This document shows positions 9,558-18,914 of a stretch of DNA of 64,000 nucleotides, one piece after another. The translations under genes and the position numbers were made by a program. Source of the stretch: Oceanobacillus limi (GTDB lineage: Bacteria; Bacillota; Bacilli; Bacillales; Amphibacillaceae); contig NZ_FOHE01000002.1 in assembly GCF_900111445.1 (NCBI RefSeq), positions 124,001 through 188,000 on the forward strand. The letters are read 5' to 3'. Below the pieces are notes generated by a model, which ran no database searches, was not told where the DNA came from, and was given only the letters and a program-made list of their open reading frames with translations. Numbering within the stretch: the stretch's first letter is position 1; each line of letters begins with the position of its first letter.

Positions 9558-10010
9558 TTGAAAGAGTATTCAATTTATTGGATTAAAGAGGAGTTTGCTT
9601 CCCATTATTTTTATAAAAGTGATATATTATATCGTTTTATAAATTCATATCTAGTAAATAAGAATAGAAAAGATTTATTATTACAATTTGACTATATTAC
9701 AAATAATTTTCCTAATACTTCTATTATTTCTCATGTAAAACAACATCTTCCAAGCAATAGCACGTGTCAAATAGAAGGGAATCAAATAATAATTAAGAGG
9801 GATGCACAGGTTATTACTTTACATCTCTATGAAAAACATATAAAATTTCGTTGTGAATCGCTTCAGGATGCAGAAAGATTGTTATTCCCTATGTTACGGT
9901 TGTTCTATCCATTTCTTTTTATAGTAGATAATTATTATGAAAATTATGGCTGGATTTCACCTGTAACTACAAGTTTCGAGCATCGTGATCATCAAGTATT
10001 GTATTCTTAA
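9558..10010 (+). CDS. sirA: Sporulation inhibitor of replication SirA
   Basis: The 150-residue product matches YneE/SirA in length, in the start (YWIKEEFASHYFYKSD) and in the end (YENYGWISPV). SirA binds domain I of DnaA early in sporulation and blocks new rounds of replication. The TTG at 9558 is the start because AGAGGAGGGG lies just upstream. Its position between tkt and yneF is as in B. subtilis. Sequence conservation in this family is low, so the N- and C-terminal motifs and synteny carry the assignment. Confidence 0.85.
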   Translation: MKEYSIYWIKEEFASHYFYKSDILYRFINSYLVNKNRKDLLLQFDYITNNFPNTSIISHVKQHLPSNSTCQIEGNQIIIKRDAQVITLHLYEKHIKFRCESLQDAERLLFPMLRLFYPFLFIVDNYYENYGWISPVTTSFEHRDHQVLYS

Positions 10011-10062
10011 CACGATTTTACTATACTGTATTAGAGACAACACGAAGGAGGAAGACGTATAA

Positions 10063-10284
10063 ATGGACGTAATTTGGGTCGTATTAATTGCTATAGGAGC
10101 GTTAGTAGCTGGTGTTGCTCTTGGATTTTTTATTGCAAGAAAATATATGATGAACTACTTGAAAAAGAATCCACCTATTAATGAGCAAATGCTTCGTACA
10201 TTAATGATGCAAATGGGACAAAAACCATCGCAGAAGAAAATCAATCAAATGATGCGTGCAATGAATAATCAAACAGGTAAATAA
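10063..10284 (+). CDS. yneF: Conserved small membrane protein YneF
   Basis: The 73-residue protein has one N-terminal membrane helix (about 4-26) ending in [13 protein letters not shown], then a conserved cytoplasmic tail with [10 protein letters not shown] and [13 protein letters not shown]. It is almost identical in design to B. subtilis YneF (UPF0154). Its function is unknown. A strong AGGAGGAAG site precedes the ATG, and a terminator follows. Confidence 0.92.
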   Translation: MDVIWVVLIAIGALVAGVALGFFIARKYMMNYLKKNPPINEQMLRTLMMQMGQKPSQKKINQMMRAMNNQTGK

Positions 10285-10320
10285 TGTATTTATTATGTTC
10301 ATATAATAACCATTGCACCT

Positions 10321-10350
10321 AAACCCCATACCAATTTAGTATGGGGTTTT
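10321..10350 (+). terminator. Terminator after yneF
   Basis: AAACCCCATAC (10321-10331) pairs with GTATGGGGTTT, with a 7-base loop, followed by TTTT. Confidence 0.88.
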
Positions 10351-10503
10351 CCCATGCCTAAAGAATGAAGAAACATATGTCGTTTTAGCTATCATTTATT
10401 ATCCTTTTTCGTATAAATTTCAGTTATTTGTCAAATTCAAACGCTTTGTTTAAGGTATATTTCTGTTAGAATTAGTATGATATGAACAAGGAGGTTTTTT
10501 ACT

Positions 10504-11208
10504 TTGTCTGAGATTAACGTTTTTTTAGCATTTGGTGCAGGCTTTCTATCTTTTATATCTCCGTGTGTGTTACCGCTTTTTCCGGCATTCCTATCATACA
10601 TAACAGGAATGAGTGTGAATGAAATAAAAGAAGATAATAAAATGTTGAATAAAAAAAGTGTATTACATACGATCTTCTTTTTATTAGGCTTTTCAAGTAT
10701 CTTTATCATGATTGGTTTTACCACTTCATTTATTTCTGAATTATTGTTAACTTACCAAGATATTATTCGACAAGTTGGTGCTATCGTCATCATCTTTTTT
10801 GGTTTAGTAATTGTTGGTATCTTTAATTTTCAATTTTTGATGAAAGATAAAAAGATAACATTTAAGAATAAACCAGCAGGATTCGTTGGTTCATTTTTAG
10901 TCGGAATGGCTTTTTCAATGGGGTGGACTCCATGTACTGGTCCCATTCTAGCAATTGTACTATCTCTGGCTGCGACAAATCCGCAATCTGGCATGATCTT
11001 GATGATTGGATATGTATTAGGGTTTTCCATTCCATTCCTCGTCCTTTCATTTTTCATCGGAAAACTTTCTTGGATTAAGAGACATAGTTTACGATTAGTT
11101 AAAGTTGGTGGTTACATTATGATCTTCATGGGAATCGCTTTATTCTTTGATTGGATGACAAAACTCACCTCTTTCCTTGCAGGTTGGATAGGATTTTATG
11201 GTTTTTAA
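10504..11208 (+). CDS. ccdA: Cytochrome c biogenesis thiol transporter CcdA
   Basis: The 234-residue integral membrane protein has six predicted helices. Conserved cysteines sit in FISPCVLPLFPAF (helix 1) and GWTPCTGP (helix 4), the pair that carries reducing equivalents across the membrane for heme c attachment and, in spore formers, for cortex synthesis via StoA. The start is TTG at 10504, downstream of AAGGAGG. In B. subtilis ccdA is followed directly by ccdB and ccdC; here an MrpB-type gene intervenes. Confidence 0.93.
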   Translation: MSEINVFLAFGAGFLSFISPCVLPLFPAFLSYITGMSVNEIKEDNKMLNKKSVLHTIFFLLGFSSIFIMIGFTTSFISELLLTYQDIIRQVGAIVIIFFGLVIVGIFNFQFLMKDKKITFKNKPAGFVGSFLVGMAFSMGWTPCTGPILAIVLSLAATNPQSGMILMIGYVLGFSIPFLVLSFFIGKLSWIKRHSLRLVKVGGYIMIFMGIALFFDWMTKLTSFLAGWIGFYGF

Positions 11209-11295
11209 ATTTCTTTTTTACCCCACTTTAATGGATTTTATAGGAAATTTATATTATGATAATAACTATACATACTTAGAAAAGGAGAGCGCTAC

Positions 11296-11721
11296 ATGTA
11301 CAAAACAAACGACCTAATATTACGAACAACGACTTCTCTAATCGCGTTTATTTTATTAGGATTTGCTGTATACCTTTTACTTGCTGGTCATAATTCGCCT
11401 GGAGGAGGATTCATAGGGGGATTAGTTACTGCCGCTGCAATTGTACTTATGTATATGGCATATGGGATAAATCTTATTGATAAAATAATACCGATTAATT
11501 ATCGTACATTGGCGTTAATAGGATTATTAATTGCTGTATTAACTGGAGTAGGTAGTTTTCTATTTAATGAGCCATTTCTATCTCAAACATTTGGCTACTT
11601 TCACTTTCCTTTTTTCGGTGAAATAGAATTGGCTACAGCGATGATTTTTGATGTTGGTGTCTATTTTACAGTTGTCGGAGTAACAATTACAATTATATTA
11701 AATATTGCAAATGATCAATAG
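11296..11721 (+). CDS. Lone MnhB/MrpB-type Na+/H+ antiporter subunit
   Basis: The 141-residue membrane protein has four predicted helices and the MnhB family signature: NDLILRTTTSLI at the start, GHNSPGGGFIGGL near residue 35, and EIELATAMIFDVGVYFTVVG near the end. MrpB normally works only as part of the seven-gene Mrp antiporter complex. None of the other mrp genes is nearby. It sits between ccdA and the ccdB homologue with its own AAAGGAGAG site. It could supply an extra subunit to an Mrp complex encoded elsewhere, or have a new role. Family assignment is firm, function is not. Confidence 0.9.
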   Translation: MYKTNDLILRTTTSLIAFILLGFAVYLLLAGHNSPGGGFIGGLVTAAAIVLMYMAYGINLIDKIIPINYRTLALIGLLIAVLTGVGSFLFNEPFLSQTFGYFHFPFFGEIELATAMIFDVGVYFTVVGVTITIILNIANDQ

Positions 11722-11883
11722 CTACACACCCTTTAGCTTTAGGCTGAGGGAATCATATATATAATTTCACAATTGAAATGCTGCTGTTAGCTACTTAAAC
11801 CTCCTCGTTATCTCATCCTTTAGATCGTAGTTAACAGGTACTACTGGGAGAGTAACAAAAACAATAAGAGGGGGAAGGTTTTT

Positions 11884-12270
11884 ATGGCAAAAATTTTAAT
11901 TGTTGATGATGCAAAATTTATGCGTGTAACACTTGCGAATATTTTAGAAAAGGATAACCACGAAATTGTTGGTGAAGCTGAAAATGGTGTTGATGCAGTT
12001 GACATGTACAAGCAAGTTCAACCTGATTTAGTCACAATGGATATTACGATGCCAGTGATGAATGGAATAGATGCAATCAAAGAAATTATACAATTCAATC
12101 CGAATGCACAAATATTGGTATGTTCTGCTATGGGACAACAAAAAGTAGTTGTAGAAGCTATTGAAAACGGTGCAAAAGATTTTATTATCAAACCCTTTGA
12201 AGAAGGAAAAGTACGAGAAACAATCAAAACGATATTACATAATGCGAATGAAATAAGTACAAAAATGTAA
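11884..12270 (+). CDS. ccdB: CheY-like response regulator CcdB (YneI)
   Basis: The 128-residue protein is a single receiver domain: acidic pair in LIVDDAKFMR, phospho-accepting Asp in VTMDITMPVMNG near residue 55, switch Ser in CSAMGQ and the Lys of IIKPF near 105. No output domain is present. It matches B. subtilis YneI/CcdB, downstream of ccdA; that product is not required for cytochrome c synthesis. GAGGGGGAAGG precedes the ATG. The partner kinase is unknown. Confidence 0.88.
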   Translation: MAKILIVDDAKFMRVTLANILEKDNHEIVGEAENGVDAVDMYKQVQPDLVTMDITMPVMNGIDAIKEIIQFNPNAQILVCSAMGQQKVVVEAIENGAKDFIIKPFEEGKVRETIKTILHNANEISTKM

Positions 12271-12308
12271 TGTAACTTTTGCATTGGAACGAGAAAGAGT
12301 GGGGTTAT

Positions 12309-12785
12309 ATGTTTTGGGGTGTAGCAAGTACGATAGTAGCAATATTTATGGCTGTTACAATGATATTTATTCGTTTAAGAGCTTCTAAGAAACCAGCTTC
12401 AGTAAAGAAAATTATTTTGCCACCCATCTTTATGAGTTCCGGTGCATTGATGTTTTTATTTCCTGAATTCCAAGTGAAATGGATTCAAGTATTAGAAGCA
12501 ATTTCCGTGGGAATATTTTTTTCTTTTTTTCTAATTAAAACCTCTAAATTTGAAATTCAAAATCAGGCCATCTATTTAAAACCTTCGAGAGCATTTGTAT
12601 TTATCTTATTTGGCCTTTTGATTGTTCGGATCGTTCTCAAACTACTCATTGGAGGAACAGTGTCACTAGGGGAAACCAGTGGAATGTTCTTTTTACTAGC
12701 ATTTGGAATGATAATTACTTGGAGAATAGCCATGCTATTTAAATTCAAACAATTAGAGAAACAATTAAAACAAACTTCTACCTAA
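12309..12785 (+). CDS. ccdC: CcdC (YneJ) membrane protein
   Basis: The protein is 158 residues when started at ATG 12309. It has about four or five membrane helices and the conserved loop SVKKIILPPIFMSSGALMF. It matches YneJ/CcdC, third gene of the B. subtilis ccd cluster, of unknown role. An alternative in-frame TTG at 12279 lacks a ribosome binding site, whereas AGAGTGGGG lies just before 12309 (short spacing), so the shorter form is preferred. It follows the ccdB homologue closely and is probably in the same transcript. Confidence 0.85.
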   Translation: MFWGVASTIVAIFMAVTMIFIRLRASKKPASVKKIILPPIFMSSGALMFLFPEFQVKWIQVLEAISVGIFFSFFLIKTSKFEIQNQAIYLKPSRAFVFILFGLLIVRIVLKLLIGGTVSLGETSGMFFLLAFGMIITWRIAMLFKFKQLEKQLKQTST

Positions 12786-12787
12786 TA

Positions 12788-12827
12788 AAAAGGAAGTGCA
12801 TATTATATGTACACTTCCTTTATTTTT
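12788..12827. terminator. Bidirectional terminator between ccdC and yneK
   Basis: AAAGGAAGTG (12788-12797) pairs with CACTTCCTTT (12812-12821), with A and T runs outside. The plus-strand T run overlaps the last codons of the convergent yneK. Confidence 0.8.
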
Positions 12828-13293
12828 TATAATTTTCCCGCCAATTTGCTGCATAATTTGCTTGTGATAATTCAAAATAAGGTTCATATGGCGTGACATC
12901 GATTTCTTTTTGTTTTAATTTTTTCCGTAAAAATTTATGATCCCGTTTCGGCGTAGCAATAATATAGCCTTGTATTATTGTTTCTTGGGAAATTTTTTCT
13001 TGATCTTTTTGAAGGGCAACTTCACCTATTTTGCTGGCAATTTTTTGCCGTGCTACATCCCTGAATAGTTCTGGTACAGGGGAAACTAACTCCTCTAAGA
13101 ATAATTTCTCTTCTTCTCCCCACATGTGCTTGGTTCGGTCAATATAATACCTTTCCCAGTCCATATCAGATTTTCCATCTTCCTTAGGTAATTGCTTTAA
13201 GAACTTACGAAACATGAAAAAACCGCCGATAGCCATCAAACCTATCAACAAAAATCCCCAAAAAATAATAAAATAATCACCAATAACTGACAT
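12820..13293 (-). CDS. yneK: DUF2621 family membrane protein YneK
   Basis: The 157-residue protein has one N-terminal membrane helix (about 8-30) and a soluble charged domain with DWERYYIDRTKHMWGEE and a PKRDHKFLR segment near the end. It matches YneK, found next to ccdC and citB in Bacillus. Function is unknown. It is convergent with ccdC and shares its terminator. Confidence 0.88.
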   Translation of the reverse strand: MSVIGDYFIIFWGFLLIGLMAIGGFFMFRKFLKQLPKEDGKSDMDWERYYIDRTKHMWGEEEKLFLEELVSPVPELFRDVARQKIASKIGEVALQKDQEKISQETIIQGYIIATPKRDHKFLRKKLKQKEIDVTPYEPYFELSQANYAANWRENYKK

Positions 13294-13546
13294 AATTTCA
13301 CCTTATTCTCATACTAATCTTATAAATAGCATTTATTTTTCTATGTATTTATAGTACCATTACTTATAATAAGCTACTTTTCGCATTATTTGCTTAATCC
13401 ATTCACAATCCACAAACAGTTATGCTAATATAATTATAATTGGATTTATTTTTATAAACAAGTTTCATAAATCGAACTTTATATACATAATATTTATAAA
13501 AGCGTTTTTATGTTGGTTCTTGTAGAATAAAAAGGGGGGGTAAGTA

Positions 13547-14680
13547 TTGGAGAATACGTCAAATAAACTAGATAAAGCCAATGACCACTCTACATATTGT
13601 ATGAATTCTGTAGATAACCAAGATGGAACAACAATTTATACAAATTTATCTTCACTACCAGTTGTCATGCAAGAACAAATTGAAGATCACTTAAATGATG
13701 TTATCTTGATTTGGGACGAAAACGGAATAGGAGTTTATTTTTCAAAGTCTATTACAAGCTTACTAGGGTATAATTTATCTGATTTATATGGGACCTTTTG
13801 GAAAGAACTAGTTGCACCTGGAGATGCTCCACTATTAGAAGATTACTTTAGTAACGAAACGAATTACGAAAAAGTATTCAATTTACATTTACGAGCAAAG
13901 GATGAAAGGTATAAGTGGTGTGAATGTAAAATTGCCAAGGTTTTAGATGAAACTAGAAATCAGTTGTATTACCTAACAACATTAAAGGATATTACTGATA
14001 AAAAGGAAATCGAAGAAATTATGGTTCGCTCTGAAAAAATGTCAATTGCTGGACAACTTGCAGCAGGAGTGGCGCATGAAATTAGAAATCCATTAACATC
14101 GATTAAGGGATTCTTGCAATTGTTGCAAGCTGGAGTAAACCGAAAAGATGTATACTATAAAATTATGATTGATGAAATCGAAAAAATGGAAAAGATTACA
14201 TCTGAATTGTTATTTATTTCTAAACCGTTAACAGACCAAAAAGAAGAAGAAGCTGTTGGTCAAATGATAGAGGATGTTGTTAAACTACTAAAATCACAGG
14301 CCAAGTTAAAAAATATCACTTTAGATTACCATATTGATAAGGAGCATTATATCCATTGTGATCGTTCTCAAATAAAACAAGTACTTCTCAATTTAATAAA
14401 AAATGCAATCGAAGCAATGGAAGACCCCGGAGCCATTACTTTATCTGTTTATTTAGTTGAATCGAATGTACAAATTGACGTGAAGGATGAAGGGCCTGGG
14501 ATCCCTGAGGAAGTTATACATAAACTGGGGGAGCCTTTTTTTACGACGAAACAAAACGGAACAGGTTTAGGTCTGATGATAACGAAACAAATATTAGATC
14601 GTCATGATGCAACTTTAGAAATATTGCAGAATGAAGATAAAGGTAGTACATTCCGAATGACATTTCCTGCAATTACTTAA
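13547..14680 (+). CDS. PAS-domain sensor histidine kinase, possibly sporulation kinase
   Basis: The 377-residue protein has a PAS domain at about 46-155, no membrane helix, a HisKA domain with His177 in GVAHEIRNPLTS, and an HATPase domain (N box NLIKNAIEAM, G1 DEGPGIP, G2 GTGLGL). No response regulator is adjacent. Soluble orphan PAS kinases with this HisKA sequence in spore formers often feed the Spo0A phosphorelay (KinA/KinE type), so a sporulation role is an inference. The TTG at 13547 follows a G-rich site. In B. subtilis the interval before citB holds cotM/sspP/sspO instead. Confidence 0.88.
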   Translation: MENTSNKLDKANDHSTYCMNSVDNQDGTTIYTNLSSLPVVMQEQIEDHLNDVILIWDENGIGVYFSKSITSLLGYNLSDLYGTFWKELVAPGDAPLLEDYFSNETNYEKVFNLHLRAKDERYKWCECKIAKVLDETRNQLYYLTTLKDITDKKEIEEIMVRSEKMSIAGQLAAGVAHEIRNPLTSIKGFLQLLQAGVNRKDVYYKIMIDEIEKMEKITSELLFISKPLTDQKEEEAVGQMIEDVVKLLKSQAKLKNITLDYHIDKEHYIHCDRSQIKQVLLNLIKNAIEAMEDPGAITLSVYLVESNVQIDVKDEGPGIPEEVIHKLGEPFFTTKQNGTGLGLMITKQILDRHDATLEILQNEDKGSTFRMTFPAIT

Positions 14681-14766
14681 TTCATCTATTTATTCTTTCT
14701 CTGAATGTACTATTTCTGATTATCCGATAAGAAAAAATTATCACCCCACATAAGTTATTAATATAC

Positions 14767-14804
14767 AAAAATCGGCATGAAACAATTGTTTTATGCCGAT
14801 TTTT
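14767..14804 (+). terminator. Terminator after the histidine kinase
   Basis: AAAAATCGGCAT (14767-14778) pairs with ATGCCGATTTTT (14793-14804); the inner AAACAA/TTGTTT extends the stem. Confidence 0.85.
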
Positions 14805-14919
14805 CATATAATATAGTTATTGTGGAATTTTACTTAAATGATTTTCAAAGATTCATATTATAGTAATTATGTTCTATGATGTCAAACTTTGAAGAAACTA
14901 CAGGAAAGGGGTTACACAA

Positions 14920-17631
14920 ATGGGAGAAAGTAAAACTTTTGATGCTAAAAAGCAGTTTGAACTTAACGGAAAAACGTATAACTATTACCATTTAAAAACT
15001 TTAGAAGAAGCCGGTTTAGGAAACGTTTCACGGTTGCCATTTTCAATCCGTGTACTATTAGAATCGCTTGTACGTCAATATGATGGCCGTGTAATTAGCG
15101 ATGAACATGTAGAAGGATTATCTAAATGGGGGACAGAAGAAGGAAAAGGTGTAGATGTTCCTTTTAAACCATCCCGTGTAATTTTACAAGACTTTACAGG
15201 GGTGCCAGCAGTAGTTGATTTAGCATCTCTTCGTAAAGCAATGGTTGATATGGGTGGAGAACCAGATAAAATTAATCCAGAAGTACCAGTAGATTTGGTT
15301 ATTGACCACTCTGTACAGGTAGACCAATATGGCTCACCAAATGCATTAAAAGCTAATATGGATCTGGAATTCGAACGTAATGCAGAGCGTTACGAATTTT
15401 TAAACTGGGCACAAAAAGCATTTGAGAACTATCGTGCTGTCCCACCTGCAACTGGTATTGTTCACCAAGTTAACTTGGAGTACATTGCAAATGTTGTACA
15501 CGCTTTAGAAAATGAAAATGGTGAGTATGATGCATTCCCAGATACGTTAGTTGGTACGGACTCACATACAACCATGATCAACGGTTTAGGTGTATTAGGC
15601 TGGGGTGTTGGTGGTATTGAAGCAGAAGCAGGTATGCTAGGCCAACCATCTTATTTCCCTGCACCAGAAGTAATTGGTGTTAAATTTACTGGTAGTTTCC
15701 CTCAAGGAACAACAGCTACTGACCTAGCGTTAAAAGTAACACAGGTTTTACGTGAGAAAAATGTAGTAGGAAAATTTGTTGAGTACTTTGGTCCAGGGTT
15801 AAAAGACATGCCACTTGCTGATCGTGCAACCATTTCTAATATGGCTCCAGAATATGGTGCGACTTGTGGTTTCTTCCCTGTTGATGAGGAAGCACTAAAT
15901 TACCTTCGTCTAACTGGACGTAGTGAAGAACAAATTTCTCTTGTTGAAAAATATTGTAAAGAAAATAGCTTATGGTATTCAGCAGATCAAAAGGATCCTG
16001 AATATACTCAAATTGTTGAAATTAACCTTTCTGATTTAGAGCCGAATCTTTCTGGTCCAAAACGTCCACAGGATTTAATTAAGTTATCTGATATGAAAGA
16101 AGAATTTAATAAAGCTGTTACAGCACCATCAGGTAACCAAGGATTTGGATTAGATAAATCCGAATTTGATAAGGAAGTATCTGTAGAATTATCTAATGGA
16201 AAAACCACTGTAATGAAAACTGGCGCTCTAGCAATTGCTGCGATTACATCATGTACAAATACATCCAACCCTTATGTAATGTTAGGAGCAGGTCTACTGG
16301 CGAAAAAAGCAGTAGAAAAAGGATTACAGGTACCTGAATATGTAAAAACTTCACTAGCACCTGGTTCCAAAGTAGTTACTCGCTATTTAGAAGATGCTGG
16401 ATTAATGCCATACCTTGATCAATTAGGATTTAGCTTGGTTGGTTACGGATGTACAACATGTATTGGTAACTCAGGTCCGTTATTACCGGAAATTGAAAAA
16501 GCAATTGCAGATAATGACTTAACTGTATCGTCTGTATTATCGGGTAACCGTAACTTTGAAGGGCGTATTCATCCACTAGTGAAAGCGAATTACTTAGCTT
16601 CTCCACCATTGGTAGTAGCGTACGCGCTAGCTGGTACGGTTGATATCGACCTAACAAAAGACGCACTAGGAACAGATGCTGATGGCGAAGCAGTTTACAT
16701 GAGCGATATTTGGCCAACTATGGACGAAATTAAATCAGAAGTAGAAAGTGTTGTTAATCCCGAGATTTTCCGTAAAGAATATGAAAATGTATTCGAGTCT
16801 AATGAAAAGTGGAACGAGATTGATACAACGGATGAGCCGCTATTTAAGTGGGATGATGAATCAACCTATATTCAAAACCCACCATTTTTTGAAGGTTTAT
16901 CAAAAGAAGCAGGAACTGTTAACCCACTAAATAACTTACGTGCAATTGGTAAGTTTGGTGATTCAGTGACAACTGACCATATATCACCAGCTGGAGCAAT
17001 TGCTAAGGATATGCCTGCAGGCAAATACTTGCAAGACAAAAATGTTTCACCTAGAAACTTCAACTCATATGGTTCTCGTCGTGGTAACCATGAGGTTATG
17101 ATGCGCGGTACGTTTGCAAATATTCGTATTCGTAACTTATTAGCACCAGGTACAGAAGGTGGTTATACTACTTACTGGCCAACTGGTGATGTAATGCCTA
17201 TCTATGATGCAGCAATGAAATACCAACAAGATAATACTGGTTTACTAGTTGTAGCTGGCAAAGATTATGGTATGGGATCATCTCGCGACTGGGCTGCTAA
17301 AGGTACCAACCTACTAGGTATTAAAACTGTTATTGCAGAAAGCTTTGAGCGTATTCACCGTTCAAACTTGGTTATGATGGGAGTACTTCCATTACAGTTT
17401 GAAGAAGGACAAAATGCAGATAAGTTAGGCTTAACTGGTAAAGAAACATTTAACATCGAAATTGATGAGAATGTAAAACCGCATGATCTGTTAAATGTAA
17501 CTGCTAAAGATGAGAATGGAAAAACAACAGAGTTTAAAGTTGTTGCTCGTTTTGATAGTGAAGTTGAAATAGACTACTATCGCCATGGTGGTATTTTACA
17601 GATGGTATTGCGTAACAAACTAGAAGCATAA
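14920..17631 (+). CDS. acnA: Aconitate hydratase (CitB/AcnA)
   Basis: The 903-residue protein fits the AcnA/IRP family. The three Fe-S ligands are Cys in [10 protein letters not shown] (near residue 448) and two in YGCTTCIGN (near 515). [19 protein letters not shown] and the C-terminal swivel motif [14 protein letters not shown] are complete. It isomerises citrate to isocitrate in the TCA cycle; in Bacillus the apo form also binds RNA and is needed for sporulation. The ATG at 14920 follows GAAAGGGG. It is monocistronic, with a strong terminator. Confidence 0.97.
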   Translation: MGESKTFDAKKQFELNGKTYNYYHLKTLEEAGLGNVSRLPFSIRVLLESLVRQYDGRVISDEHVEGLSKWGTEEGKGVDVPFKPSRVILQDFTGVPAVVDLASLRKAMVDMGGEPDKINPEVPVDLVIDHSVQVDQYGSPNALKANMDLEFERNAERYEFLNWAQKAFENYRAVPPATGIVHQVNLEYIANVVHALENENGEYDAFPDTLVGTDSHTTMINGLGVLGWGVGGIEAEAGMLGQPSYFPAPEVIGVKFTGSFPQGTTATDLALKVTQVLREKNVVGKFVEYFGPGLKDMPLADRATISNMAPEYGATCGFFPVDEEALNYLRLTGRSEEQISLVEKYCKENSLWYSADQKDPEYTQIVEINLSDLEPNLSGPKRPQDLIKLSDMKEEFNKAVTAPSGNQGFGLDKSEFDKEVSVELSNGKTTVMKTGALAIAAITSCTNTSNPYVMLGAGLLAKKAVEKGLQVPEYVKTSLAPGSKVVTRYLEDAGLMPYLDQLGFSLVGYGCTTCIGNSGPLLPEIEKAIADNDLTVSSVLSGNRNFEGRIHPLVKANYLASPPLVVAYALAGTVDIDLTKDALGTDADGEAVYMSDIWPTMDEIKSEVESVVNPEIFRKEYENVFESNEKWNEIDTTDEPLFKWDDESTYIQNPPFFEGLSKEAGTVNPLNNLRAIGKFGDSVTTDHISPAGAIAKDMPAGKYLQDKNVSPRNFNSYGSRRGNHEVMMRGTFANIRIRNLLAPGTEGGYTTYWPTGDVMPIYDAAMKYQQDNTGLLVVAGKDYGMGSSRDWAAKGTNLLGIKTVIAESFERIHRSNLVMMGVLPLQFEEGQNADKLGLTGKETFNIEIDENVKPHDLLNVTAKDENGKTTEFKVVARFDSEVEIDYYRHGGILQMVLRNKLEA

Positions 17632-17633
17632 TG

Positions 17634-17666
17634 AAAAAGACCTCACATTAATGTGGGGTCTTTTTC
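17634..17666 (+). terminator. Terminator after acnA
   Basis: AAAAAGACCTCACAT (17634-17648) pairs with ATGTGGGGTCTTTTT (17651-17665); only two loop bases would remain, so the apex probably opens. Confidence 0.9.
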
Positions 17667-17770
17667 ATTCTTGACAAGTCTATGAACTTTAATCTAAAGC
17701 CTTTACTCCATCATTAATCAAACGTACAATTATGATAAAAGTATTAAATGGGGATTTAAGGAGAACGCGT

Positions 17771-18355
17771 ATGGTAAAACAGATATTTGGAACATTATTA
17801 ATCGCATGTTTAGGCATTATTCTTGTTTATAATTTATTTCAATCAAGTACTAAAACAACGGAAGAAGAAAATTTTTCGGCTGATGCAACGATTGATGGTG
17901 GGGTAATAAGTTCACCTGGTGCTTCGGGATTAGAAGTTGGACAAACTGCGCCTGATTTTGAATTACGTACAATGGATGGCGAGATCGTTAAATTAAGTGA
18001 TTATCTTGGGAAAAAAGTAATATTAAATTTTTGGGCATCGTGGTGTGGTCCTTGTAAGAAAGAGATGCCAGAAATGCAAACATATTACAACGAGCACAAA
18101 GATGAAGTAGAAATTCTTGCTGTTAATGTTACAGACTCAGAAACGAATGAAAAAAAGGTTGAAGATTTTATTCAGAAACACAACTATTCGTACCCTATAT
18201 TAATGGATCGTTCTAATCATGTCACTGAGGAATATGTTGCGATTACAATTCCAACTACCTATTTTATTGATACGGAAGGGATTATCCATCACCCTCGTAA
18301 AGTTGGTCCAATGACCTATGAATTTATCGAAGAGATGGTCAGTAAAATGAATTAA
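17771..18355 (+). CDS. yneN: Membrane-anchored thioredoxin-like protein (YneN/ResA type)
   Basis: With ATG 17771 (preceded by TTAAGGAGAACGCGT) the product is 194 residues: an N-terminal membrane anchor (about 5-24), a linker, then an AhpC/TlpA domain with the active site WASWCGPCKKEMP near residue 98 and the cis-Pro region AITIPTTYFID. An in-frame ATG at 17732 would add 13 residues but has no ribosome site. It should face outside and reduce or exchange disulfides, perhaps receiving electrons from CcdA. Position after aconitase matches yneN. Confidence 0.88.
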   Translation: MVKQIFGTLLIACLGIILVYNLFQSSTKTTEEENFSADATIDGGVISSPGASGLEVGQTAPDFELRTMDGEIVKLSDYLGKKVILNFWASWCGPCKKEMPEMQTYYNEHKDEVEILAVNVTDSETNEKKVEDFIQKHNYSYPILMDRSNHVTEEYVAITIPTTYFIDTEGIIHHPRKVGPMTYEFIEEMVSKMN

Positions 18356-18398
18356 TCATTGTCTTTCACAAAATTGTTATAAAATTCAAAGGAAACGG

Positions 18399-18413
18399 TA
18401 ATAATGGTTATTA
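18399..18413 (+). promoter_or_regulatory. Fur-like box upstream of the FbpB-like gene
   Basis: The 15-base site TAATAATGGTTATTA resembles the 7-1-7 Fur motif TGATAAT-N-ATTATCA (three differences in 14). Its position ahead of a Fur-regulated basic protein family member supports the call; no clear -10/-35 pair was identified. Confidence 0.5.
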
Positions 18414-18432
18414 AAAAAGGAGGGAATAACCA
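18405..18432 (+). promoter_or_regulatory. Hairpin presenting the ribosome binding site of the FbpB-like gene
   Basis: TGGTTATT (18405-18412) pairs perfectly with AATAACCA (18425-18432). The 12-base loop holds the ribosome site GGAGGG, and the 3' arm reaches the first base of the ATT start. The hairpin overlaps the Fur-like box. It may modulate translation. Confidence 0.5.
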
Positions 18433-18581
18433 TTTCATTAAAAAAGCGTGTTTCCTTTGATGATCTTGTACAAGCGAATCGACAACAAATTTTGGAAGAC
18501 AAGGCGATAATGGAGAAAATTGAAAAAAATATCGAGAATAAGTATTACCAATCATTACAAAAAGAAAATAAAGAAGCCTAA
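18432..18581 (+). CDS. FbpB-family small basic protein with apparent ATT start
   Basis: The reading frame from ATT 18432 to TAA 18579 gives 49 residues beginning (M)SLKKRVSFDDLVQANRQQ and containing IMEKIEKNIENKYY. This is the FbpB (Fur-regulated basic protein) pattern: a short basic start, a VSF-[DE]-[DE]-LV motif and a charged helix. In B. subtilis FbpB works with the sRNA FsrA in iron sparing. The ribosome site GGAGGG lies 7 bases before the ATT; the only later start (TTG near residue 21) would remove the family motif. The ATT start is therefore favoured but unproven. Confidence 0.72.
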   Translation: MSLKKRVSFDDLVQANRQQILEDKAIMEKIEKNIENKYYQSLQKENKEA

Positions 18582-18589
18582 TTCAAATA

Positions 18590-18633
18590 CTCTTTCAGCT
18601 TGAGCTAAACTCAAGTGTGAAGGAGCTTTTTTT
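18590..18633 (+). terminator. Terminator after the FbpB-like gene
   Basis: CTCTTTCA pairs with TGAAGGAG and, inside, CTTGAG pairs with CTCAAG around CTAAA, followed by seven T. Confidence 0.82.
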
Positions 18634-18720
18634 GTTTAAGAAATATATTTTGCAGTTATTTCGTGTTAGATGTATTATACGACATAAATTTAGGTTTCAC
18701 CTAATGGAAATATTGTTAGA

Positions 18721-18848
18721 TAGCCGCTACGCCAGAACGCTTCGCTTTCCGCGGGCACGGCCTCTGCCTCCTCACGGACAAACCACCGTTGCGGGGTCTT
18801 CGGACACGTGCTGTTCCCGCAGGAGTCTACGCATTCTGCCTCCGCTTA
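18721..18848 (+). repeat. GC-rich intergenic repeat element, copy A
   Basis: This block is far richer in G and C than its AT-rich surroundings and does not look coding. It shares TTCGCTTTCCGCGGGC, GCCTCCTC, GGGGTCT and a CCCGC-[AT]-GGAGTCT segment, in the same order, with the reverse complement of 18915-19034. From memory, similar elements occur many times between genes in Oceanobacillus and related genera; no function is known to me. Confidence 0.75.
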
Positions 18849-18914
18849 TGAAGTTCTTTATATCAAATATTTAATTAGAGAAAAGTGCTATTTAAAAACT
18901 GAATGCAATAACTA

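Noticed and set aside
14808-14864. ATAA-TTAT dyads as a CcpC operator for aconitase
   Set aside because: Spacing is 5 bases instead of the 7 expected, and such AT-rich dyads are common here; no convincing promoter could be aligned with them.
16430-16717. A 95-residue minus-strand frame inside acnA
   Set aside because: It is antisense to a highly conserved enzyme, with no ribosome site; the same holds for similar shadows in parE, tkt, dynA and others.
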